NCBI GenBank assembly: GCA_046349915.1
Contig: JAXMBL010000005.1
Coordinates: forward strand, 496,001 to 560,000
DNA from: CAIXSC01 sp046349915
GTDB taxonomy: Bacteria; Planctomycetota; Planctomycetia; Pirellulales; Pirellulaceae
Direction of reading: 5' to 3'
Length of the DNA stretch: 64,000 nucleotides
Position numbers and translations under genes: made by a program. The first letter of the stretch is position 1, and each line of letters begins with the position of its first letter. The notes under the pieces are model-generated. The model was given only the letters and a program-made list of their open reading frames with translations. It did not search any database and was not told where the DNA came from. Of this stretch, positions 54,433 through 63,700 are shown piece by piece.

Positions 54433-57400
54433 ATGAATGCCCACTCCAACTCGGCGCCGTCCCTCCGCTTCATCTCGCCTCTTGCCGCACTTCGCGTCGC
54501 ATGTCGCGTCGCCCATGCATCGCGAAAACGCCGGGAGCGTTCTACTCAAGTTGCTCCACCCGCGATCTGCTGGCGAATCGTCTTGCTTGCCTTGCTGACC
54601 AGCATCGGCGGCTCGTCGCTGTCGGCCGCGGAACCCGTCGATTTCCAGCGTGACATTCGCCCGTTGATGGCCGATAGCTGCTTCAAGTGTCATGGCCCTG
54701 GCACTCAAAAGGCTGGACTCCGACTCGATCGGCGCGACGATGCGATTCGCCCCGCGGAAAGTGGCATTGCCGCCATCACTCCGGGCTCGCCCGAGCGCAG
54801 TGAACTCATGCGTCGGCTGCTGTCGGCTGATCCCGACCAAGCGATGCCGCCTCCTTCCTCGCACAAGTCGCTTACCGCGGCGCAAAAAGAGCTGTTTCGA
54901 CGCTGGATTGCCGCGGGGGCGCCGTACCAAAAGCAATGGTCCTTCGAGCGACCGACGGTCCGAAAGCCCCCGACACTCCCCACCGCGACGACGCCCATCG
55001 ACGCCTACCTCACGGCTCGCATCCAGCGCGAAGGGTTGGTCGCCTCACCCAAAGCGCCCCCGGCCACGCTCGTGCGCAGACTCGCCTTCACACTGCTGGG
55101 AATTCCGCCGCGCATCGACGAGGTCGACGAAACAATCGCCTCGTCGGAGCCGGATGCGTTGGCTCGTCTCGCCGACAAATACTTGGCCTCGCCCCGACAC
55201 GGCGAAGAGATGGCTCGTCATTGGCTCGACGTCGCTCGCTATGGCGACACGCACGGCTTGCATCTCGACAACGAGCGACAAATGTGGCTCTATCGCGATT
55301 GGGTGATCAATGCCTTCAATCGCGGTCTCTCGTTTGATCAATTCACCATCGAACAATTGGCGGGCGACCTGCTTCCCAATCCAACGCCCGAACAATTGGT
55401 GGCGACGGGTTTCAATCGCTGCAATGTTACCACGGGCGAGGGCGGCTCCATCGCCGAAGAATGGGTCTTTCGCAACGCAGTCGACCGCGCCTCCACCACG
55501 GCGGAAACGTGGCTCGGCTTGACCGCGGGCTGCTGCGTCTGCCACGACCACAAGTTCGACCCACTCAGCATGCGCGACTTTTACTCGCTCTACGCGTTCT
55601 TTCTCTCGGCGGCTGATCCACCGTTGGATGGTAACGCGTTACTGACGGGCCCGACTGTGCGAGTTCCTCCACCAGACCAGACGCAGCGTGTCGCGGCGCT
55701 CGACCAACAGTTGGCCGAACTCCACCGACAACTCGACGCCGTCGCCGCGACAACGGAGTACAAAGATCCAGCCGACTCGCCCCAAAAGCCCGCGGTCGAG
55801 CGTAGCATTAACGTTTGGCTGGACGACGACGCGCCCGCGGGCGCCAAATTCTTCGCGAGCCCTGGGCATCCGACTCGCTTCGTCGACAAAGTCCCAGGAG
55901 GCGGCGTCTTTTCAGGCCAACGAGCGCTACAACGCGTCGATAAGGGGCTGACCCAGGATGTCGCCGAAGGGATGACGCCCCAGGAATTGCCCGTCCAAGC
56001 CGAATTGTTCGCCTATGTCTGGCTCGATCCGCAAGATCCTCCCAAGACCCTCATGCTCCAGTATTTCTCGACCGGTTGGCTCCATCGAGCCGTCTGGGGC
56101 GACTACGATGCGATCGCTTGGGGCAAACCGAATTCTCCGGAACGAGTGCTGATTGGCCCCCTGCCGGCCGCGGGCCAGTGGGTGCGAATAGCCGTCCCCG
56201 CCGAGCGACTCGGGCTCCCCGCCGGCGCCAAAGTCTCGGGATTCGCAGTCACTCAATTCGGCGGCACGGTGTACTGGGATAAAATTGGCGTCGAGGGGAC
56301 GAGTGATCCGGCGGCCGATCCGAGTCGTTCGTTGCGAGCTTGGCAGAATAGCCGTCGCAATTCGGACCTCAAAGACCTCCCTCCGACCATCGCGGCACTC
56401 GTCAAACGAGAGCCAGCGGCGACCTTCACGGACGACGAACGGCGTCAACTGCGAGACTACTATGTCCAGCGAGTTTGTCGGGACACTCAGCCGCGTTTCG
56501 CCAGCGTGCGCGCCCAGGTCGATCGAATCGAGGCGGAGAAAAAGCGGTTGGAAGACGCCGTTCCGGCCTCATTCATTTTTCGGGATCTCGAGAAGCCCCG
56601 CGAAGCGTTCGTAATGCTGCGCGGTCAATATGACAAACCAGGAGATCGAGTCGAGCCCGATGTGCCTACGGAATTACCGCGTTTGACCAAAGCCAATCCG
56701 AAATACCCAGCCAATCGACTCGACCTGGCCAGGTGGTTAGTCGCCGCGGAAAACCCGCTGACGGCGCGCGTCACCGTGAATCGCTTTTGGCAGCAAGTAT
56801 TCGGCGTCGGTTTGGTGAAGACGAGTTTTGATTTCGGGTCCCAGGGCGAGACTCCTTCGCACCCAGAATTACTCGATTGGTTGGCAGTCGATTTCTCTAG
56901 CCGCGGCTGGGAAACGAAAGCCTTGATTCGCGACTTGGTGTTGACCGACGCTTTCCAACGCACGTCGGTTACGTCCGCGGATGCGTGGCGACTCGATCCC
57001 GAGAACCGCTGGCTCGCTCGCGGGCCGCGAGTGCGACTTGATGCCGAACAACTGCGCGACAACGCCCTGGCGGTCTCGGGCTTGTTGGATCCACGGATGG
57101 GGGGCAGGGGAGTGAATCCGTATCAGCCGCCCAACATCTGGGAGCCCGTGGGATTTGTCGGCTCGAACACGCGAAATTTCCAGCAAGACCATGGTTCGGC
57201 GCTCTACCGACGCAGCGTCTACGTCTTTTTCAAGCGGACCGCGCCGCCACCCTTCATGGCGAACTTCGACGCGCCGAATCGCGAACAGTCTTGCTCGCAA
57301 CGCGAACGCAGCAACACACCGTTGCAAGCGTTGCAGCTCATGAACGACGTGCAACATTTCGAGGCCGCTCGCGCCTTGGCCACGCGCACTCTGACCGAAT

Positions 57401-57666
57401 GCGACTCCCCAGACGACCCTCAGCGGCTAGCGTTCCTGTTTCGTTTGGTTCTCGCCCGGCGTCCCGAACCGGCTGAACAAGAGGTCCTCCGTGTCGCCTT
57501 CGACAAGTTCCGCTCGCGACTCGCTGGCGACGTCGAGTCAGCTCGACACGTGATCAAGAACGGCGAGTCCGCGGCGCCAGGCGATCGCGATCCCGCGGAA
57601 CTCGCCGCTTACACGCTGGCCGCCAACCTGGTGCTGAACATGGACGAAACCGTCATGCGGAATTAA
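54433..57666 (+). CDS. DUF1549/DUF1553 protein with planctomycete cytochrome c-like domain
   Basis: A 1077-residue exported protein with the domain order of a family greatly expanded in planctomycetes. A signal segment (about 35-58, IVLLALLTSIGGSSLSAAEP) is followed by a PSCyt1 cytochrome c-like domain with CFKCH near residue 82, DUF1549 (about 165-380, with a second CxxCH, CCVCHDHKFDP, near 367), a carbohydrate-binding-like insert (about 470-620) and DUF1553 (about 760-1040, starting DLARWLVAAENPLTARVTVN). The gene is paired with DUF1501, as usual. The family is implicated in degradation of complex polysaccharides, but the reaction is not established. TTG 54397 would extend the frame through the likely promoter, so I use ATG 54433. 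The start remains uncertain, because the signal segment lies unusually far in. Confidence 0.85.
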   Translation: MNAHSNSAPSLRFISPLAALRVACRVAHASRKRRERSTQVAPPAICWRIVLLALLTSIGGSSLSAAEPVDFQRDIRPLMADSCFKCHGPGTQKAGLRLDRRDDAIRPAESGIAAITPGSPERSELMRRLLSADPDQAMPPPSSHKSLTAAQKELFRRWIAAGAPYQKQWSFERPTVRKPPTLPTATTPIDAYLTARIQREGLVASPKAPPATLVRRLAFTLLGIPPRIDEVDETIASSEPDALARLADKYLASPRHGEEMARHWLDVARYGDTHGLHLDNERQMWLYRDWVINAFNRGLSFDQFTIEQLAGDLLPNPTPEQLVATGFNRCNVTTGEGGSIAEEWVFRNAVDRASTTAETWLGLTAGCCVCHDHKFDPLSMRDFYSLYAFFLSAADPPLDGNALLTGPTVRVPPPDQTQRVAALDQQLAELHRQLDAVAATTEYKDPADSPQKPAVERSINVWLDDDAPAGAKFFASPGHPTRFVDKVPGGGVFSGQRALQRVDKGLTQDVAEGMTPQELPVQAELFAYVWLDPQDPPKTLMLQYFSTGWLHRAVWGDYDAIAWGKPNSPERVLIGPLPAAGQWVRIAVPAERLGLPAGAKVSGFAVTQFGGTVYWDKIGVEGTSDPAADPSRSLRAWQNSRRNSDLKDLPPTIAALVKREPAATFTDDERRQLRDYYVQRVCRDTQPRFASVRAQVDRIEAEKKRLEDAVPASFIFRDLEKPREAFVMLRGQYDKPGDRVEPDVPTELPRLTKANPKYPANRLDLARWLVAAENPLTARVTVNRFWQQVFGVGLVKTSFDFGSQGETPSHPELLDWLAVDFSSRGWETKALIRDLVLTDAFQRTSVTSADAWRLDPENRWLARGPRVRLDAEQLRDNALAVSGLLDPRMGGRGVNPYQPPNIWEPVGFVGSNTRNFQQDHGSALYRRSVYVFFKRTAPPPFMANFDAPNREQSCSQRERSNTPLQALQLMNDVQHFEAARALATRTLTECDSPDDPQRLAFLFRLVLARRPEPAEQEVLRVAFDKFRSRLAGDVESARHVIKNGESAAPGDRDPAELAAYTLAANLVLNMDETVMRN

Positions 57667-57743
57667 CGAAACTAACCCTGAAGATGGCCCGTTCCGCCCG
57701 AGAGTCCGTGAGCACCCTGCTTGAGTCCGAGGAGAATGTGGTG

Positions 57744-59249
57744 ATGGTCCCCAATCCAACTGTTCGAAATCCAGACGTCCCGAATCCAGTGGAGTACAGT
57801 CGACGAGCTTTTCTGAATCAAACGGGTGTTCGCGTCGGCGGCGCGGCGCTGATGTCGCTGCTGGGGCAGGTCGCCGCTTCATCTTCGTCGCCTGCCGCGG
57901 GCGCGGACGCCGCGTCCCGAATTCACCCGCCGCTAGCCGGGCTGCCTCATTTTCCCGCGAAGGCCAAGTCGGTCATCTATTTGCACATGAACGGCGGTCC
58001 GGCCCAGATGGACTTGTGGGATTACAAGCCTGGGCTGGCTCAACACTTCGACAAGGATCTTCCCGAGAGCGTGCGTCGCGGCCAACGCATCACGACGATG
58101 ACCAGCGGTCAAGGGCGGCTGCCAGTCGCCCCCTCGAAGTTCAAGTTCACTCGTCATGGTCAATGCGGAACCTGGGTCAGCGAATTGTTGCCGCACACGG
58201 CCAGGCATGTCGACGAGATGGCGGTGGTCAAGTCGGTCTGGACCAACGCGATCAATCACGATCCCGCGTGCACTTATGTCATGACCGGATCGGAGGTCCC
58301 TGGGAAGCCGAGCATCGGCTCGTGGTTGGCGTATGGATTGGGGAGCGAAAGCGACAACCTTCCCGCCTTCGTGGTATTCACGCCAACGTTTCCCAAGACG
58401 GGGAATGGACAAGCGCTCTTCACTCGCATGTGGACCAGCGGCTTTCTGGCATCGCGATACAACGGAGTGGCGCTACGCGGGGTGGGCGACCCCGTGTTGT
58501 ATGTGCGAGACCCGGCGGGGGTGACGAGTGCGGATCGGCGAGTGATGTTGGACGCACTGGGGCAATTAAATCGACGTGCCTTTGAACAGGTAGGAGATCC
58601 CGAAATTCAAACGCGGATCGCTCAGTATGAAATGGCGTTTCGCATGCAAACGTCAGTCCCGGAACTCGTCGATTTGTCCCAGGAATCCGCAGCGACGCTC
58701 GAGCGTTACGGCGCCTCCGTTCGCACTCCGGGAACCTTCGCTCACAGTGCGCTACTCGCTCGGCGGCTGGTCGAGCGGGGAGTGCGAGTCATCCAAATCT
58801 TGCATCGCGGCTGGGATCAGCATTTCACGTTGCCCACGGCGCTGAAGAACCAGTGCGAAGACACCGATCTAGCGACCGGCGCCTTATTGACCGACCTGAA
58901 ACAGCGCGGACTGTTGGATCAAACGCTTGTGGTCTGGGGCGGCGAATTCGGCCGCACGGTTTATTCTCAAGGAAAGCTAACAGCCGACGACTATGGCCGC
59001 GATCACCATCCACGCAACTTTAGTATGTGGCTCGCAGGCGGCGGGATTCGGCGTGGCATCGTGTACGGCGAGACGGACGACTTCAGCTACAACATCGTCG
59101 AGAATCCGGTGAACGTGAACGACGTCAACGCCACGATCCTCCATTGTCTCGGCATCGACCCCGAGCGACTTACCTTCAAGTTCCAGGGGCTCGATCAGCG
59201 ACTGATCGGCGTCGAAGGGGCTCAACCCATCAAGCCCTTGCTTGCCTAA
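57744..59249 (+). CDS. Tat-exported DUF1501 protein
   Basis: A 501-residue protein of the DUF1501 family (sulfatase/alkaline-phosphatase-like fold), nearly always encoded next to a DUF1549/1553 gene. The N terminus has a twin-arginine signal SRRAFLNQTG (about 19-28), so it is exported folded. Family segments include VIYLHMNGGPAQMDLWDYKP, VVVWGGEFGRTVYSQG and DHHPRNFSMWLAGGG, which contain the Asp/His residues of the presumed metal site. The frame opens at 57684, but GAGGAG at 57729-57734 is nine bases ahead of ATG 57744; two in-frame GTG codons directly precede that ATG. Gap to the upstream gene is 77 bases. The substrate is unknown. Confidence 0.9.
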   Translation: MVPNPTVRNPDVPNPVEYSRRAFLNQTGVRVGGAALMSLLGQVAASSSSPAAGADAASRIHPPLAGLPHFPAKAKSVIYLHMNGGPAQMDLWDYKPGLAQHFDKDLPESVRRGQRITTMTSGQGRLPVAPSKFKFTRHGQCGTWVSELLPHTARHVDEMAVVKSVWTNAINHDPACTYVMTGSEVPGKPSIGSWLAYGLGSESDNLPAFVVFTPTFPKTGNGQALFTRMWTSGFLASRYNGVALRGVGDPVLYVRDPAGVTSADRRVMLDALGQLNRRAFEQVGDPEIQTRIAQYEMAFRMQTSVPELVDLSQESAATLERYGASVRTPGTFAHSALLARRLVERGVRVIQILHRGWDQHFTLPTALKNQCEDTDLATGALLTDLKQRGLLDQTLVVWGGEFGRTVYSQGKLTADDYGRDHHPRNFSMWLAGGGIRRGIVYGETDDFSYNIVENPVNVNDVNATILHCLGIDPERLTFKFQGLDQRLIGVEGAQPIKPLLA

Positions 59250-59371
59250 ACGCAATTCGAATTCCCCCCAACCCCCACCTCTAGGACAACACGACCACCT
59301 TACCATAGAATATCGACATCGAGCTTTCTGGATCGGGCTATTTCCTTGGACCTTCCGTCGAGAGACTCACG

Positions 59372-60658
59372 ATGTCATATCAACATGCTGGGGGTCAGTT
59401 CCAAACAACGGTCAACTTCGAAGGTAAACCGCTTAACCCGCTTCCCTTTCAGCTCTCGACCGCCAAGCTGAAGGCGTTCGTCCCCGAGTTGACGGGATTC
59501 TCTGGCTGTATCCATCAGCTATTCGTTCGGCTGGGAAAACAGCAGGATGACTTGGGGAATATCAGGGCCTGTTTATCATCAGGCGAGCCCGCTCCTGCGA
59601 TCGTGCTGAGCGTTGCGCCGCTCCGAGTGGCCGTGCGAGCTACTGCGCTCGATTGCGCCACGGTCCTCGATTTCCCTACCGAATTGGTCCCGATCCACGG
59701 ATTACGGCCAGGATCGCGTCTCTTATCCGTGAACAACTACGTGTACGCCGGTTTTTCCGACACAGAACTGACGCCAGGCCCGAAACGCAATCCCCGGTGG
59801 ACGCACGTTCTGCCAGTAGTGGCCGACTTCCTTTGCGACGAGACCGACGCCATTCAGCGTTATAAAGCGCTGATTTCCGATGCTGAGTGGCACGCGTTGT
59901 TTCATGCCGGGCAGCGAATCATGGCCGAGTCGATGGGCGCCCGATACAAGGATGGTCGCCCTCATTTGGCGGGTCAATCGCGAACGGAATCGATGGCGTA
60001 CTTGGAGAACCATCGCTCGGCTCAGCGAGCTCGCAAGATTTTACTCAGCGTACTCGCCGCCATCATCCTGATCCCGACGTTATTATGCGCAGGAATCGGT
60101 ACGATGATGCGTCGTCAAAACACCCCGCCGACACTCGCGCAAGCGAAAGCACAAGCTGAAGCTCAAGTTCAAGCGGCGCTTTCCTCCAGGCCCTCTGCTC
60201 AGCCGAGTGTTCGCGCACCGGCCATTCCCACGGCGCCCGGTTTTCCCACTCAGCCGGACTTTCCACCAACTCCCCCAAATCCTCCCCCGCCCAAAGCCAA
60301 CGAGATGCCGTACATTGAACTCGACCACCCGGACGCAACGCCCGAGATGAAGGAGAGGTTTCGCCAGGCCCAAGAGTTCCACCGCGAGTCAATGAACGAG
60401 TTGATGGAGTTCCATCGCAACGGGAGTGGGAAGCTCGGGGGTTCCCGTGACGGCGATCCAGTCACTCGCGAAACTCTCTTGCAACCGGGTGACAAAGTCT
60501 ATGCTCTGTGGGGCAGTAGTTGGTGGGACGCCAAGATCGTGCGAGCCGACGTCGACACGGCGACCATCAGTTACGACGGCTGGACAGGGACCGAGGTCAT
60601 CAGCCGCAGCAAACTACGAATTCCTCGCAAGACCTCTGAATCCAAGCGTCCGCGTTAA
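59372..60658 (+). CDS. Membrane-anchored protein with proline-rich linker and Tudor-like C-terminal domain
   Basis: A 428-residue protein that I do not recognise as a whole. Residues about 1-215 are a soluble alpha/beta region without known motifs. One membrane helix follows (about 221-243, ILLSVLAAIILIPTLLCAG). An Ala/Gln- then Pro-rich linker (about 250-320) and a charged helix lead to a C-terminal segment (about 373-420). That segment, PGDKVYALWGSSWWDAKIVR and onwards, has the pattern of a Tudor/SH3-like barrel, a fold that in eukaryotes often binds modified or basic residues. The N-terminal part is probably cytoplasmic and the tail outside, or the reverse. The ribosome binding site is weak (GAGAG). 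It stands alone, convergent with the next gene. Confidence 0.6.
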   Translation: MSYQHAGGQFQTTVNFEGKPLNPLPFQLSTAKLKAFVPELTGFSGCIHQLFVRLGKQQDDLGNIRACLSSGEPAPAIVLSVAPLRVAVRATALDCATVLDFPTELVPIHGLRPGSRLLSVNNYVYAGFSDTELTPGPKRNPRWTHVLPVVADFLCDETDAIQRYKALISDAEWHALFHAGQRIMAESMGARYKDGRPHLAGQSRTESMAYLENHRSAQRARKILLSVLAAIILIPTLLCAGIGTMMRRQNTPPTLAQAKAQAEAQVQAALSSRPSAQPSVRAPAIPTAPGFPTQPDFPPTPPNPPPPKANEMPYIELDHPDATPEMKERFRQAQEFHRESMNELMEFHRNGSGKLGGSRDGDPVTRETLLQPGDKVYALWGSSWWDAKIVRADVDTATISYDGWTGTEVISRSKLRIPRKTSESKRPR

Positions 60659-60683
60659 CCCTTTCGCTGGAAAAAGCCAATTA

Positions 60684-60766
60684 GTGACAATCAGCGAAGA
60701 TCAGTGTTCCCGTTAATCTTCCTGCCATGCGCCAAAGAAAAGAGCAACACTCATCTTCGCTGATCC
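60684..60766. repeat. Family C dyad, copy 2, between convergent genes
   Basis: The left arm at 60684-60711 matches 45986-46013; the right arm is at 60744-60766. Placed between two converging genes, it could serve as a two-way transcript end. Confidence 0.7.
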
Positions 60767-60796
60767 ATGCGATGGGGTCGATCCAATGAGGCCACC

Positions 60797-63700
60797 TTAA
60801 TGCGTGCGAGCGGCCTCCTGTTGGCGGTCGAGCGCTTCGTAGGCAATTCGCAACTGCGCCAAGACATCGGGCGGCAAGATCTCATCACGACGCAGGAGCG
60901 TTTCGAGCAGCGTGACGACTCGTTCGGACGCACCCAGGCTTAGTAACCGCTCGCAGCGATGCGCGAGTCGGTGTCGCGGCCAATCCTTCGCGACAATTCC
61001 CTCACGAGTCGATTCGTAGATGCGGTCGACATCCCGCTGCATGTCCCCCAGCAGCCACAGCAATCGCACCCTGAGCGCCGGCGACTTCGCCAAACTCGCC
61101 AGTTGAGTGACTTCATCCGGCGTCGCCGAGAGAGTCAATTCTCTGGTCAACGAATCGATCGAGGCATTCAAGAAGATACTCGATTTTCCGTCGGCCCCCA
61201 AAGAAGCATTCTCGGATTCGACCAACGAGCGCCAACGTGGCATGCCCCGCAGCCAAGCCGCCCTCTGAACCAGCAATACTCGCCGGTCCCAACCTTGCAC
61301 ATGCGGATGCTTTAGCATGGCGTCCAGAAACTTCTCGGCAATCTCCCGCTGACCTAAACGATTAATTTCCGCGGCCAACTCGCCAACTTGCTCGGCGGAA
61401 TCCTTTCCAAGGTCAACTCGCCCCACCGCCCAGTCGCGCGCCAATGAAAACTGACCTGTCCTCATCGCCAGATAGACGCCGAATTCCAGCGCGGACCATG
61501 AGCAGCCGGCCAAACCCGGTTTTTCGATCGCGGCGCGAATGTGTTGCAGCGCCGCCGTGGAGTGTTTGTTATCGACCCGCTCATCGGAAAACGGATCATC
61601 CTCCGGCAAATCGCGAAACCGCACCTCGCCGCCTTTCAATAAACCAGCTTCCCAGGCTAGACGGGCCAGTCGTTCTTCATCCTTCGCGGATCGTCGCGAT
61701 CGGGGCATCAGACTCAACAGTTCGTACAACTGCGAATCGGTGAACACGGGGAATTCGGCCAACCGGATTTGCTCGGCCCAAGGACTCGCCCCCTGCTTCA
61801 CTACGAATTCCAAATCCTTGAGTACTTCCGGACGATTGCGGAATTCCGGCGCTCGCTGGGCACACCAAGCTCGCAGAAAGCAGGTCGCGACGACCGGTCC
61901 ACGTTCACGGATTTCATCGGTAAACAAGAGAAAGGCCTCGGCGTCTTTCTGTTCGCTTAGAGCCTTCCAAGCCAGCGCTAATCGCGACGACCGACCGGCA
62001 TTGGGGCGTTGATCGAGGATGGCGTGAGTGGTCTGGAGTCCATCGAGCGACTCGAGGTCTCGTTGAGCCGACAAGGCCTCTTGCTTCCATTCGACAACTT
62101 TCCGACCATGCGCATTGATCCATTCAAACGTCTCGAACTCGACATTCGATCGATCCTTGACTCTTGCTTGTTCGGATTTCTTGGTCGCAGGCGGCGACTG
62201 GCGTTCGAGCAGTCCCAATGTTTCGGCCTTGCCTTGCGCCTTCATGGCTACCACTCGCCCCGTCTGCTTGTCGTAAGTGATGATGAGTGCATCCTCGCGG
62301 ACTTCCAGCGATCGAGTGGGCGTGAAGCGCAAGGTAAGCGTGGCGGCATCTTCACGCTCGCGCACAATGTCAAATCGCCGAGCGAGATCCTCGTCGGTTC
62401 GATGCGGCATCCAAGGAAGATACGCATCCACCAACCTACGCAATGCCTCGCCCCATTCCCCGACTTGCACCCAGTAAATTGCCGGTGAGATGATCGCACC
62501 ATCTCGTCCATCCATGCGCAACACCAGCGAAGGAAACCGTACTTCCACGACTTCCCCCGCCGAAACAACTTCGATTCTCTGCGGCCCCTGGTCCGACAAT
62601 CGCCGATAGGTCCACGCCTCCGATATCGAGACCGCCGACTTCGATGCCTCCGACTTCGTTGCCTCTGACGGCGCTCGCACCTTCAGTAAGGTCAGTTCCT
62701 CGGCATGTTGAACGGAGTCCTGGGGTGTTGGTGCGTCTTCAGTGGACGCCTCTAGGAATGACCGAGAATTCTCCCAGGGTCGCGAACCGTGCAACTGCTC
62801 GTAACGACTGCGGTGGAGTTGAGTGAGAAGCGTATGAATTTCATCGTGGGAACGCGGATCGGCATTGATAACCAGCATCGCTCGCACCCAATCCAACTCC
62901 ACGTTATTCGCCCCCCCATCTTTCTCCCATCCAGGACTGGGTTTACCCGTCGTCGTAGACAGTAACTCACCGATCGCACTGAGATCAAAGCCTCCCATGG
63001 GCAACCGCGGTGGGGCGCGCATCAGTCGGACGTAGTGTCGCGCGGGTCTGTGCAAGGACTCGCGACGTAATCGAGCAAGCAGGGATTCGACTTCCCGGTG
63101 ATGCCGATCGGTTCCGAGAACAACAAGATCGAGCGTCGACGGACTCGCAGCGGTCGCCCCAACCCCACCAGCATCCTCCCAATCCCGGCGCGTGACCGTA
63201 TTCCGCACCAACTCCGTCAATTCATCCCAGTCTGGCGAGTAACTCTGATCTGTCTCTGCCGAGTCAACTCCGTTGGGCATGGAGACAGTATCCAGATCGG
63301 ACGATTCCTGGGACCGCGGTGGTGATGCTTCGGTAATCGCTGGTGGACTGGGAGAGTGAACGTCAGCGGTCGGCACGTCGGGCGCCGCCTCGGGATCAGC
63401 GCCTATTCCCATACGGGACGCACTGTTTTCCGTCACGGCGGACCATCCCCCCATTCCTCCCATGCCGCCGCCAAGACCTCCCATGCCGCCGCCAATTCCC
63501 TGCGAGGACGCGCGAGGCAACCGGAAGGAGACCGAGTCGCGTCGAGTCTCGGTAAGCACTCCGCGGACTGAATGCACGCGCGGATAGGTCCAAGCTTTAG
63601 CCCGTTCTTTCGACGTGACAACCACTGCTTCGCCGCGAGTGCTGATAGCCAGCGAATGCTCGCAGACTCGCTCGAGCGCTTTTCGAGCAGGCAGGTCGCT

